DNA of 64,000 nt, from positions 1 through 64,000 of the forward strand of contig JAPKZB010000092.1 in the NCBI GenBank assembly GCA_026393985.1, given 5' to 3'. Of this stretch, positions 55,339 through 62,446 are shown piece after piece. Every line of letters starts with the position of its first letter. Within the stretch, counting starts at the first letter, position 1. Below the pieces are notes generated by a model that worked only from the letters and a program-made list of their open reading frames with translations, made no database searches and was not told the DNA's origin. Both the position numbers and the translations under genes were made by a program. Source of the stretch: Acidobacteriota bacterium. Its GTDB lineage: Bacteria; Acidobacteriota; Terriglobia; Bryobacterales; Bryobacteraceae.

Positions 55339-55986
55339 CTAGCGGCGGACGAGGGCGGTGGCGGCGCCGGTGCCGGTGAGGCGGGCGCCGGCGGGCAGGC
55401 GGAGCGGTTGGCGCAGAATGAGCCAGCGGGGGCTGGGGCGGAGCCCCCAGACGAGGGGGGTTGCGGCGGTCCAGAGTTTGCCGGGGCGGTCGATGCGGAG
55501 GGCGAGGATGGTGGTGGGTGACGGCAGGGTCAGGCCGGGGCGGAGCGGCAGCATCTCGCCGCGCGGGAGTGCGGTGGGGATTGGCGCGGGGGAGAAGTTC
55601 GGCGGTTTGAGAAAGGCGGGGTCGCCTTCGGGCGCGCCGCCTTCGACCCATTCGGCGATGCGGACGATCTCTTCCTGCGTGAGCGAGAGGTCGTTGGCGA
55701 ACTCGCCGAAGCCTTTGGCGGCGGGCCAAGGCGGCATTTGGCGGGTGAGCACCGCCTCTTTGATGGCGACGGCCCAGGGTTTGGCGTCGGTGAAGGATTC
55801 GAGGGCCATCGGGGCGGGTCCGCCGGCGCGATGGCAGGACTGGCAGCGTTTGGCGAAGAGGCGGGAGATCTCGCGGGTCCAGGTGAGGGAGGTGGAGATG
55901 GGGTCGTGGGCAAAGGCAAGGGCGGGCGTCAGCACGAGGAGGCTGAGCCCGCCCGGAGGGAGGAGTTGCCGCCAGCGTTTAGTCAC
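55339..55986 (-). CDS. Exported c-type cytochrome-domain protein
   Basis: With the GTG at 55986 the product is 215 residues and has a signal-like N-terminus (VTKRWRQLLPPGGLSLLVLTPALAFA). FAKRCQSCHRAGGPAPMALESF is a heme c motif (C-x-x-C-H) closely like that of the next gene upstream, followed by the shared MPPWPAAKGFGEFANDLSLTQEEI block. The C-terminal half is a short beta-rich tail without the copper-enzyme part. A longer frame to 56049 adds a low-complexity Pro/Ser stretch and is less likely. The GTG would overlap the upstream gene by 8 bp if that gene were read through its TAG. Confidence 0.75.
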   Translation of the reverse strand: MTKRWRQLLPPGGLSLLVLTPALAFAHDPISTSLTWTREISRLFAKRCQSCHRAGGPAPMALESFTDAKPWAVAIKEAVLTRQMPPWPAAKGFGEFANDLSLTQEEIVRIAEWVEGGAPEGDPAFLKPPNFSPAPIPTALPRGEMLPLRPGLTLPSPTTILALRIDRPGKLWTAATPLVWGLRPSPRWLILRQPLRLPAGARLTGTGAATALVRR

Positions 55987-56071
55987 CGGCGGGCTTTCGC
56001 TTGGGCTGGAGCAGGTCGCGCTCGGTGGTGCCGGGCGGGACGGAAACATCGAAGAAGCCGATCATCATCTC
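55979..56071 (-). pseudogene. C-terminal extension beyond in-frame TAG of the copper-monooxygenase-like gene
   Basis: Directly after the TAG at 56072-56074, in the same frame, 30 sense codons read EMMIGFFDVSVPPGTTERD and on to KPAGD, then TAA at 55979-55981. I recall that homologues end with W-E-E-M-M-I-G-[FY]-F-D, so TAG seems to replace a GAG (Glu) in SW-x-EMMIG. The remnant is codon-biased like its neighbours. It would end inside the start of the next gene, a normal operon overlap. Confidence 0.65.
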
Positions 56072-57247
56072 CTACCAACTCTGTTCGCCGAAGCGGACGG
56101 GCTGGGTGGGGTCGGGGTTGGCCTTGTTGTTGGCGGAGTTGTCGAAGTGGGCAACGGCCTGGATTCTGGTGCCTTTGGGGAGCAGTTTTTCGCCGGCGGG
56201 CTCGTAGATGAGCTGCCAGGCGAAGTCGTAGCGGGGAACGCTGAGCAGGACTTCGGATTCGCCCGTGGGGTAGGTGGCGCGGAAGAGGAAGTCCTTACCC
56301 CGGAGGTGCATGTGCGGCATCAGCGCCAAGAGGGTGGAGTCCTTTTGGAGGACGAGTTCGGCATTGACTTCGTGGTTGGCTTCGTGGGGCGGGATTTTGA
56401 AGCGATCATTCTGTACCGCGAGGGTGAGCACCTGCTCCTGCGGCGGTTGCTTGGCAAAGAGGATGCCGATTTTGGAGGCATCGGATTGTTCTTTCCCGTT
56501 GGCAGTGTAGTGCATCTGTAGGACGATGTCGGAGCCGGCGGGGACGCGACGGGCTTTGCCGGGGGGTAGGACCTGAGGGGGCATGCCGGGAGCGTAGGCG
56601 GTGAGCCATTGGCCGCCGAAGGCATTTTCGCGCTGTGGCGTGAAGGGTTCGCCTGGGACGGCGTTCTTGAGCCAGCGGCTGCCCGGGGGGCGGACGAAGG
56701 CGATGACATGGTGGAGGACGGCGCGGTTCCCGGGGCGGACCTCGGCGCGTTCGACCCAGAGGTCCTCTTTGTTGCCGACGGGGATAACGTAATGGACGTA
56801 GTTGATGGTGCCTTGGGCGGGGACGGTGAAAGGTTTGGGCATCTCGAGGACGAGGTCGGGTTTGCCGATGTTCCAACCGTCGATGAAGGAGACGGGCTGG
56901 GGGGCGTCCTTGGGATTACCCTCTTTGGCGCCGGAGTCGGCCCAGGCGACGAGGGTGTTGATGTCGGCCTGGGTCATGGATTTGTCGTTCGAGAATTTGC
57001 CGAAATGGGGATCGGCGTGCCAGGGCGGCATCCGTCGGATGGAGGCGGCTTCTTTGATGGCTTTGGCGAAGGGGCGGGTGGATTTGTAGGTGAGGAACGA
57101 CATGGGCGCGGCCTCGCCGGGGCGATGGCAGCCTTGGCAATTCTTTTGCAGGACGGGGAGTACGTCTTTGTGGAACGTAACTTGCAAGGGGTTAGGTGCC
57201 GCCAGCGCGGCGACGGATAAGAAAAGGAAGGGTATGAGAGATTGCAT
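56072..57247 (-). CDS. Exported cytochrome c / copper type II monooxygenase-like protein, probably truncated by a TAG
   Basis: A 391-residue product with signal peptide (QSLIPFLFLSVAALAAPNPL), a heme motif (CQGCHRPGEAAPMSF) and the block MPPWHADPHFGKFSNDKSMTQADI. The rest resembles the two-domain PHM-like copper enzymes: HYVIPVGN, VLHHVIAFVRPPG, DIVLQMHYTANGK, LALMPHMHLRGKDFLFRA and IQAVAHFDNSANNKANPDP. His-x-His and single His residues fit copper sites. Such proteins are common in planctomycetes and acidobacteria with unknown substrates. The frame ends at a TAG after GEQSW, where family-like sequence continues in the same frame, so loss of the last 31 residues or read-through is likely. Confidence 0.75.
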   Translation of the reverse strand: MQSLIPFLFLSVAALAAPNPLQVTFHKDVLPVLQKNCQGCHRPGEAAPMSFLTYKSTRPFAKAIKEAASIRRMPPWHADPHFGKFSNDKSMTQADINTLVAWADSGAKEGNPKDAPQPVSFIDGWNIGKPDLVLEMPKPFTVPAQGTINYVHYVIPVGNKEDLWVERAEVRPGNRAVLHHVIAFVRPPGSRWLKNAVPGEPFTPQRENAFGGQWLTAYAPGMPPQVLPPGKARRVPAGSDIVLQMHYTANGKEQSDASKIGILFAKQPPQEQVLTLAVQNDRFKIPPHEANHEVNAELVLQKDSTLLALMPHMHLRGKDFLFRATYPTGESEVLLSVPRYDFAWQLIYEPAGEKLLPKGTRIQAVAHFDNSANNKANPDPTQPVRFGEQSW

Positions 57248-57329
57248 AAACGCACACTACTTTTCATCATACGGAATCCTGAACGGGTTGGTTCCAGCCC
57301 AAAAATAGTTCAGGCTTCGCGCTATCCTT

Positions 57330-57336
57330 CCGATAA
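57330..57336 (+). promoter_or_regulatory. Weak sigma-28-like -10 element before flgM
   Basis: CCGATAA matches the 3' part of the flagellar sigma-28 -10 consensus GCCGATAA and lies 40 nt before the flgM ATG. The expected TAAA-type -35 element is missing at the right spacing, so this is only a candidate. Confidence 0.25.
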
Positions 57337-57376
57337 GCGCTTTAAGGCGTTCTAGGTATCCGATTCGAGGTGCTCT

Positions 57377-57700
57377 ATGAAGATCAATGATTTGTACACC
57401 AGTTCGCAGGCGGCCGCGACCTACCAGAGTCAGACCCAGAAGACCGAAGCCGCGCAGGGTGCGGCAGCGGGAAAGGTAAGTGGAAACAAGGGAAGTGGCG
57501 GCTCGGATGAGGTGAACCTATCGAGTTTGGCCAATGTTTTACAGGACGCGATCACCGAAACTCCGGAGAAAGCGGCGTATCTGGAGAAGTTGGCAGCGCA
57601 GTATGCGGCCGGGAAGTATCAGCCGGATGCGGGGGCGGTGGCGAAATCGCTGATTGGCGAGACGTTGGCGGACAGCTCCGGGGCGAAAGGCGGCATTTAG
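57377..57700 (+). CDS. flgM: Anti-sigma-28 factor FlgM
   Basis: FlgM binds and holds FliA (sigma-28) until the hook-basal body is complete and then is exported. The 107-residue product has a disordered Gln/Ala/Gly-rich N-terminal half (SQAAATYQSQTQKTEAAQG) and the C-terminal sigma-binding helices SDEVNLSSLANVLQDAITETPEKAAYLEKLAAQYAAGKYQPDAGAVAKSLI. The start of a flgM-flgN-flgK-flgL order supports the call. No sigma-28 gene is present in this window. Confidence 0.9.
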   Translation: MKINDLYTSSQAAATYQSQTQKTEAAQGAAAGKVSGNKGSGGSDEVNLSSLANVLQDAITETPEKAAYLEKLAAQYAAGKYQPDAGAVAKSLIGETLADSSGAKGGI

Positions 57701-57720
57701 TTGGCGTTGGGCAGGGCGTT

Positions 57721-58086
57721 ATGAGTGATTTACGGAATTCCAATCTGATGCAGGTTCCCGATTTGGGATCGGCGATTCAGGATTTGTCCCAATTTGAGAC
57801 ATCTTCGGCGCTGCTACAGCTGGAGGCGGCGCTGGGGGCGCTGCGGGTGCTGGCAGTGGAGTTGGAGCGGGGTAAACGGATGGATCCGATGGAGCAGCGG
57901 GCGACCGAGCGGGCGCTGCTGGAATTTCGGGAGCAGTTACGGGTGGCGAATTTGCTGACGCGTCAGGGTCTGGCGTATTGCCGCAACTGGTCGGACGCGC
58001 TGATGCCGCCGGCGGATTCTTACGGCAGCCAGGGACAGGAGCGACCACGGGACCTGGATTTTCATGCGGTGAGGCTGGAGGGATAG
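57721..58086 (+). CDS. FlgN-like export chaperone (predicted)
   Basis: A 121-residue helical protein between flgM and flgK. Residues about 30-95 form a helix-rich region (LLQLEAALGALRVLAVELERG, ERALLEFREQLRVANLLTRQGL) as expected for FlgN, the chaperone that guards FlgK and FlgL. The sequence itself is too divergent for me to recognise, so the assignment rests on position and predicted structure. It ends 1 bp before flgK. Confidence 0.55.
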   Translation: MSDLRNSNLMQVPDLGSAIQDLSQFETSSALLQLEAALGALRVLAVELERGKRMDPMEQRATERALLEFREQLRVANLLTRQGLAYCRNWSDALMPPADSYGSQGQERPRDLDFHAVRLEG

Positions 58087-58087
58087 T

Positions 58088-59452
58088 ATGGGCGGTATCT
58101 CGTCTGCGATGATTTCGACCGCTGAGGCGATGCGGGTGATTCAGCGCCAGGTGGGCGTGGTGCAGAACAATATTGTCAACGCCTCGACGCCGAACTATGT
58201 GCGTCTCGATCAGGCGACGATGGCCAAACGGTTCAACCCGAACGTGGAGTCGTCGTCGGGGGGCATCAGTGCGGCGCCGCTGCTATCGGGGCGGGACCGG
58301 TTTCTCGAACAGGCGGTTTGGGAGCGGCAGTCCTCGAATGGTTATTCGGAGCAGTCGCTGCGGAGTCTGCGGGGAGTGGAGGCGGCGCTTCCGGTGACGG
58401 GGGACCGGGGTATTCCAGCGGCGATGGAGAAGTTTTACAGCAGCGCGGCGCAGTTGGCGCTGGCGCCGAACTCGGACCTGTCGCGGCAGGCGGTGCTGGA
58501 CCGGGCGCGCTCGGCGGCGCGGAGTTTCAACGAGGCGGCCAATGAGTTTGGGACCTTGACGGCGGGGGCGGGGACAGAGTTGGGCTCCGCGGTGCGGGAC
58601 ATCAACACGTTAGCCAAGGAAATTGCCGCCATTAACCAGCAGCAGAAACAGGGTAGTCGGGGTGGGACCGATGCGGGGCTGGATTCGCGGCTGCATGAGG
58701 CGCTCGAAAAGCTTTCGACGCTGGTGGATCACAACACGCTCACGCAGGAGGATGGATCGGTAGTGGTTTTCGTGGCTGGGCAAGTGCCGCTGGTGGTGGG
58801 AGAGCAGGCCTATGCGTTGACTTCCACGATCAGTAACGAGCAGTACCAGATTTTTGATAGCCGGGGCGAGAATATGACCTCGGCGATCAAGACGGGCCGG
58901 TTGGGGGCGTTGCTGGAGATGCGCAACACCACGATGCCGGACTATAGCGCGCAACTGGATACGTTAGCTCGCGGGTTTGCGGATCAGGTGAACGGGATTC
59001 TGGCGGGCGGTTTGGCGGCGAATGGGCTGCCTCCGGTGCAGAATTTATTTACCTACGATGCGTTGGCCGGAGCGGCGGCCACTTTGGCGGTGACCGGGAT
59101 TACGACGGGAGAGCTTGCGGCGGCGGGCGCCGGTGAGCCGGGTGGTAATGCGAACGCCAACCGGCTGGCGCAGCTTTCCAAGAAACCGGCCATCAACGGG
59201 TTGACCTTGTCCGGGTACTACGGGGCGATGGCGACCACGCTGGGAACGCGGTTGGAGTCGGCGCGGGGGCGGAATACGTCGGATCAACAATTGGTTTTAC
59301 AGGCGCGGACCCTGCGGCAGCAGGTTTCGGGTGTGTCGGTGAACCAGGAAGCGGCCAAGCTGCTGGAGTATCAACGGGGATTTCAGGCCGCTGGGCAGGT
59401 GATGGGCGTTTTGAACGAGATGACTGACACGCTGTTCAGCATACTGCGTTAG
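58088..59452 (+). CDS. flgK: Flagellar hook-associated protein FlgK (HAP1)
   Basis: FlgK joins the hook to the filament. The 454-residue product has the N-terminal rod-like motif SAMISTAEAMRVIQRQVGVVQNNIVNASTPNYVRLD and the C-terminal DQQLVLQARTLRQQVSGVSVNQEAAKLLEYQRGFQAAGQVMGVLNEMTDTLFSIL, both highly conserved in HAP1. The middle (about 130-400) is variable. It follows the FlgN-like gene by 1 bp, and flgL starts 14 bp after its stop. Confidence 0.95.
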   Translation: MGGISSAMISTAEAMRVIQRQVGVVQNNIVNASTPNYVRLDQATMAKRFNPNVESSSGGISAAPLLSGRDRFLEQAVWERQSSNGYSEQSLRSLRGVEAALPVTGDRGIPAAMEKFYSSAAQLALAPNSDLSRQAVLDRARSAARSFNEAANEFGTLTAGAGTELGSAVRDINTLAKEIAAINQQQKQGSRGGTDAGLDSRLHEALEKLSTLVDHNTLTQEDGSVVVFVAGQVPLVVGEQAYALTSTISNEQYQIFDSRGENMTSAIKTGRLGALLEMRNTTMPDYSAQLDTLARGFADQVNGILAGGLAANGLPPVQNLFTYDALAGAAATLAVTGITTGELAAAGAGEPGGNANANRLAQLSKKPAINGLTLSGYYGAMATTLGTRLESARGRNTSDQQLVLQARTLRQQVSGVSVNQEAAKLLEYQRGFQAAGQVMGVLNEMTDTLFSILR

Positions 59453-59466
59453 GAGAGGGAGCCGTC

Positions 59467-60372
59467 ATGATCAAGAATCTGACCAGCCGGGACGAGCAGT
59501 TCCTGAGTAGTTTGAGCCGGATCCAAGGCCGGATTGACCGGGCGACGGCGCAGGTATCGAGCGGGCTGCGGGTGACGTCGGCTTCTGACGCTCCGGACGA
59601 GATTGGCCCGCTGCTGCAGAGCCGGGCGGAGCTGGCCTTGACCGAGCAGGCGCGGTCGAATCTGAACCGGGTGAAGGGCGAGGTGGATTCAGCGGAAGGG
59701 GCACTGCGGAGCGTGATTCGATTGACGGAGAGGGTTCGCGTTCTGGGGACGCAGGGTCAAACGGGCACTCAGACGGCGGCGATGCGGCAGACGATCGCGG
59801 CGGAGGTGCAGGGTGTTTTCCAGCAGATTGTCGGGGCGGCGAACTCGAGTTTTGAGGGACGATTTCTGTTTGCCGGGAACAACGACCAGGTGGAACCTTA
59901 CCAGGTGGATCTCACGCAACCAGACGGGGTGGCCCCCTACGCGGGTACGGCGGCGACGCGGAGCGTTGCGGACGCCAATGGGTTGCTGATTCCGGTGGCG
60001 CGCAGCGGGCAGGAGATCTTCAACTCACCCACGTCCGGGAAGAACCTGTTTGGCGCCATCAATGCGCTTCGCAGTGCGCTACTGGCGAACGACGAGACCG
60101 CCCTGTCGACCGCCAATAAGAACCTTGCTTCGGCTTTGAACGCGGTGAATGTTCAGCTCACGCGCTACGGGCACACGCAAAACGATATCGCTTCGGCCTT
60201 AGAGACGGCCTCCAAGCGCAGCCTGGATCTCAAGAGCAAGATCTCGTCGATTGAAGATACGGACCTGGCGGATGCCATTCTGGAGTTGCAGACCGGGCAG
60301 ACGGCACGGCAGGCGGCGCTCCAAGCGAAGGGCCAGGAGGATCGGCGAACACTGTTTGACTTCCTGCGCTAG
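59467..60372 (+). CDS. flgL: Flagellar hook-associated protein FlgL (HAP3)
   Basis: FlgL is the second hook-filament junction protein. The 301-residue product has the flagellin-type N-terminus QFLSSLSRIQGRIDRATAQVSSGLRVTSASDAPD and C-terminus SIEDTDLADAILELQTGQTARQAALQAKGQEDRRTLFDFL. The middle contains the FlgL-typical FEGRFLFAGNNDQVEPY. The flagellar gene run stops here: fliW, csrA or flagellin genes, common next, are absent, and a gene-poor stretch follows. Confidence 0.95.
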   Translation: MIKNLTSRDEQFLSSLSRIQGRIDRATAQVSSGLRVTSASDAPDEIGPLLQSRAELALTEQARSNLNRVKGEVDSAEGALRSVIRLTERVRVLGTQGQTGTQTAAMRQTIAAEVQGVFQQIVGAANSSFEGRFLFAGNNDQVEPYQVDLTQPDGVAPYAGTAATRSVADANGLLIPVARSGQEIFNSPTSGKNLFGAINALRSALLANDETALSTANKNLASALNAVNVQLTRYGHTQNDIASALETASKRSLDLKSKISSIEDTDLADAILELQTGQTARQAALQAKGQEDRRTLFDFLR

Positions 60373-60583
60373 GGGTCGTCAGGGGTTTACGATTCGAAGC
60401 CAGCGGTTAGGCAGGGGCGGGGCGGAGGCCGGGGTGTCGGGGGCCCGGATGGTCGCTTTGCGGTTCGAAGCCACGGGACGGGGTTACGGGCGGGCACAGT
60501 TCGGGTGAGCCGGATTGGCCAGGTTCAATTTTCAACGGGCAGACAGCGGTTGCAGGCGGCGGGGTAATCCGATGGCGGATCCG

Positions 60584-60790
60584 TCAGCAGCAGTCGGTGA
60601 AGGACGGGATGGCCGGGGCGGACCAGACGGGGAGTTTGGCGTCGTCTTCGCGGCAGAGGAGTTGGCCGGCGGCGGCGAAGAAGAACAGGGTGAGACGGTT
60701 GTCGAGGGGGCCGCGTTCGGGTTCCAGGCGAGGAAACAGATCCGATTGCAGGATGTGTGGGAGGTGCGAGAGGCGAGTGAATCCGGTATT
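60584..60790 (-). pseudogene. Coding-like fragment without start (unknown family)
   Basis: On the minus strand this frame has near-uniform G/C third positions, like true genes here, and reads LSHLPHILQSDLFPRLEP, then LTLFFFAAAGQLLCREDD, ending in a stop at 60584. Upstream the bias vanishes and no start codon with a binding site is found. Downstream, other minus frames keep some bias to about 60380, suggesting frameshifts. The family is not recognised. Confidence 0.35.
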
Positions 60791-60941
60791 CTGCGTGGGG
60801 TTGGTTGGAGAGACTTTTGTGGAGCCTTTGCGTTCTGCTTGGCGTTGAAATTCTGACGCTTTTTCGGGGATTCTCGAACCACTCAAGTCGCATCCGCCCA
60901 CAGAAACGGGAGGGGCGGAGCAGAGTTTTCCACCGGGCGGG

Positions 60942-61182
60942 ACGAGTTTTGCCAGTGGCTCCGGTGAAGCAGCCGATGTCATACGCCAGTTTCAAAGACA
61001 CTTCGCCCAGGCGATGGGAGTTTTGGAGACGGGCATCGACGAGGGGCTGAGCTACCTGCACTGCCTACCGTCGCGCGCGGGAGGTTGGCGTATTCCCGCA
61101 ACGCGGGGCCCGCCTGAAGTTGTACGACGCGCCGGCCGAGGAATCCGCGGCCAAGGTGGTTGCCGGGGCGGCAGGCCGATAA
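60942..61182 (+). pseudogene. Possible IS256/mutator-type transposase remnant
   Basis: The plus frame at 60942-61060 reads IRQFQRHFAQAMGVLETGID followed by EGLSYLH. After a frame change near 61050 comes YRRAREVGVFPQRGARLKLYD to a stop at 61180. The first part resembles the A-x-x-x-L-E-x-G-x-E-[DE]-x-L-x-[YF]-L element and the second the R-R-x-x-x-V-x-[GR]-[IV]-F-P element that flank the conserved R-T-T-N-x-x-E-R in IS256-type transposases; that central block is missing here. So this would be a deleted C-terminal scrap. The likeness is short and by eye. Confidence 0.35.
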
Positions 61183-61392
61183 GGGAGGACGTCTTCTTGA
61201 GGTGAGGCTCTGTCCTCGCGCTCCCGGGATGTATCGTTTTCGCGCCGGAATGGCTGCGGTGCGGTGCGGCTTGGCGCGACCCCCGCCATTCTGGTCCCTG
61301 AGGCGGCGCGCGCATTGCTTCCCAGCGTTGCGCTAACCTCCGCTCGGGTAACTGGAATCTTGAACTCAACCGCTCGAGTCGCTGGGAGATTT

Positions 61393-61420
61393 ACGTACAC
61401 TTAAACACGTACACTCAAAC
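61393..61420. repeat. 14-bp tandem repeat, two copies
   Basis: ACGTACACTTAAAC and ACGTACACTCAAAC follow each other directly, differing at one base. They lie in the decayed stretch, and nothing else supports a function. The repeat may be a leftover of a duplication or of an insertion end. Confidence 0.5.
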
Positions 61421-61782
61421 ATGGACATGTCTTTACTATTTCGGAGCGGAGATCGCCGAAGCACTTAGCCCTGACCTCGAAGACGGAAGCGACAAGCGGT
61501 TCCGAACTGCGAACAGCCGATTTGATGCTTCCGGTAACGAAGTGGAGGTCAGTGTGTCCGGCGTGGCGACAACATCGATCGTCTACATTCTGCCGATCCG
61601 ATGAGCGCCGGAGAGTTCTCGGACGAATCGGCTGGCTCGAGCGAGTTCGTTTGGTTTGGACCATCATGGCTGCCTGGCGTACTTTGTTCCACAGGGCGGT
61701 CCACAGGGCCCAAGTTGATTCCTTTCGGTTTATCGGCCAGTGCCAGATTAGCGCGATACCGTCCCGCGGGAGTCGGAGCGGG

Positions 61783-62322
61783 TCAATCCACGGCAGCTTC
61801 GGCCCAGTGGCGGGCGAGCCAGCAGCGGGCGAACTGCCAGTCCTCGTAGACGGTTCGCGTGGCAATGCCAAGGTAAGCTGCCGCCTCTTCGTTCGAAAGA
61901 CCGACGAAGAAGCGCAACTCTACTACTTGACGGGAGCGGGGGTCTATCTTGCCAAGTTCGTCCAGGGCCAGTTCGAGGTGGACGAGGCCGGCTAAGCGGT
62001 CGTCGAGATCGGCACTGGCCCCCTCGGCGTTTTGGTGCTTAACGCGGGTACGGAGCCGGCGGCCGGAATCGATGAGGATGCAGCGCATTTCCCGAATGCC
62101 ATAGGCTACGAGACGACGGGGGTCCCAGCCGGCCGTCTCCCGGCGCAGAAGACGCAAGACGGCTTCGTTGGCGAGGGCGGTGGGTTGCAGGGTGTGAGAG
62201 GAGCGCTCGTTGGACATCAGCGCCCGGGCGATGCGGCGTAACTCCGGGTAGATTGCGCTGAGCGTCTGGCATGGCTCAGCGGTTGGGCACGAAGTAGCGT
62301 TGGGGGGTCCGGCGACCTGCAT
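61783..62322 (-). CDS. ECF-type RNA polymerase sigma factor (TIGR02999-like)
   Basis: A 179-residue sigma-70 family protein. Region 2 is seen in LSAIYPELRRIARALMSNERSSHTLQPTALANEAVLRLLRR, with the H-T-L-Q-P-T-A-L-x-x-E-A pattern of the acidobacterial/planctomycete ECF group. Region 4 is ALDELGKIDPRSRQVVELRFFVGLSNEEAAAYLGIATRTVYEDWQFARCWL. These sigma factors are usually linked to Ser/Thr kinases and not to classic anti-sigma factors, as here, where a kinase gene is divergent across 124 bp. The gene is probably controlled by that kinase or by transcription of the pair. Confidence 0.9.
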   Translation of the reverse strand: MQVAGPPNATSCPTAEPCQTLSAIYPELRRIARALMSNERSSHTLQPTALANEAVLRLLRRETAGWDPRRLVAYGIREMRCILIDSGRRLRTRVKHQNAEGASADLDDRLAGLVHLELALDELGKIDPRSRQVVELRFFVGLSNEEAAAYLGIATRTVYEDWQFARCWLARHWAEAAVD

Positions 62323-62340
62323 AAAAATTCCGCGCGTATT

Positions 62341-62370
62341 TTGTCTCTGCCGCGCCTTATCGAGTATAGT
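62341..62370 (+). promoter_or_regulatory. Sigma-70-type promoter of the Ser/Thr kinase gene
   Basis: TTGTCT (-35, 62341-62346) and TATAGT (-10, 62365-62370) are 18 nt apart, the best -35/-10 pair in the window. The start codon follows 76 nt after the -10 box, leaving a leader of about 70 nt. Confidence 0.6.
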
Positions 62371-62394
62371 GCGATCGTATTAACAGCGGAAGGC

Positions 62395-62413
62395 CGGTGG
62401 GTCAAAACCACCG
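62395..62413 (+). promoter_or_regulatory. Hairpin in the kinase gene leader
   Basis: CGGTGG-GTCAAAA-CCACCG forms a 6-bp stem with a 7-nt loop in the leader, 33 nt before the ATG. No T-run follows, so it is not a terminator. It could shield the leader or be incidental. Confidence 0.35.
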
Positions 62414-62446
62414 TAATAGAACCGGTCGCTCCCTCTTACTCCGGGC

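Larger units (their letters stand above)
60373..61782. other. Gene-poor, decayed stretch between flgL and the ECF sigma gene
   Basis: No intact gene with a convincing start and family signature is seen across 1.4 kb. Overlapping frames are short and mostly low-complexity. Patches with strong coding-like codon bias lie on the minus strand (60584-about 60790) and the plus strand (60942-61182), described separately. A plus-strand frame ending at 61604 (from about 61302) reads as protein-like but has no start codon; ATG 61601 of the next frame overlaps its TGA. A 14-bp tandem repeat lies at 61393-61420. This looks like a decayed insertion site. Confidence 0.6.

Noticed and set aside
57330-57336. 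A firm sigma-28 promoter for flgM
   Set aside because: Only the -10 half matches; the -35 half is absent, so it is listed only as a weak candidate.
61302-61604. Start-less plus-strand frame in the decayed region as a real gene
   Set aside because: It reads as protein-like and overlaps the next ATG as ATGA, but it lacks a start codon and the GC-rich third positions of genes here; about 100 open codons are common by chance at this GC content.
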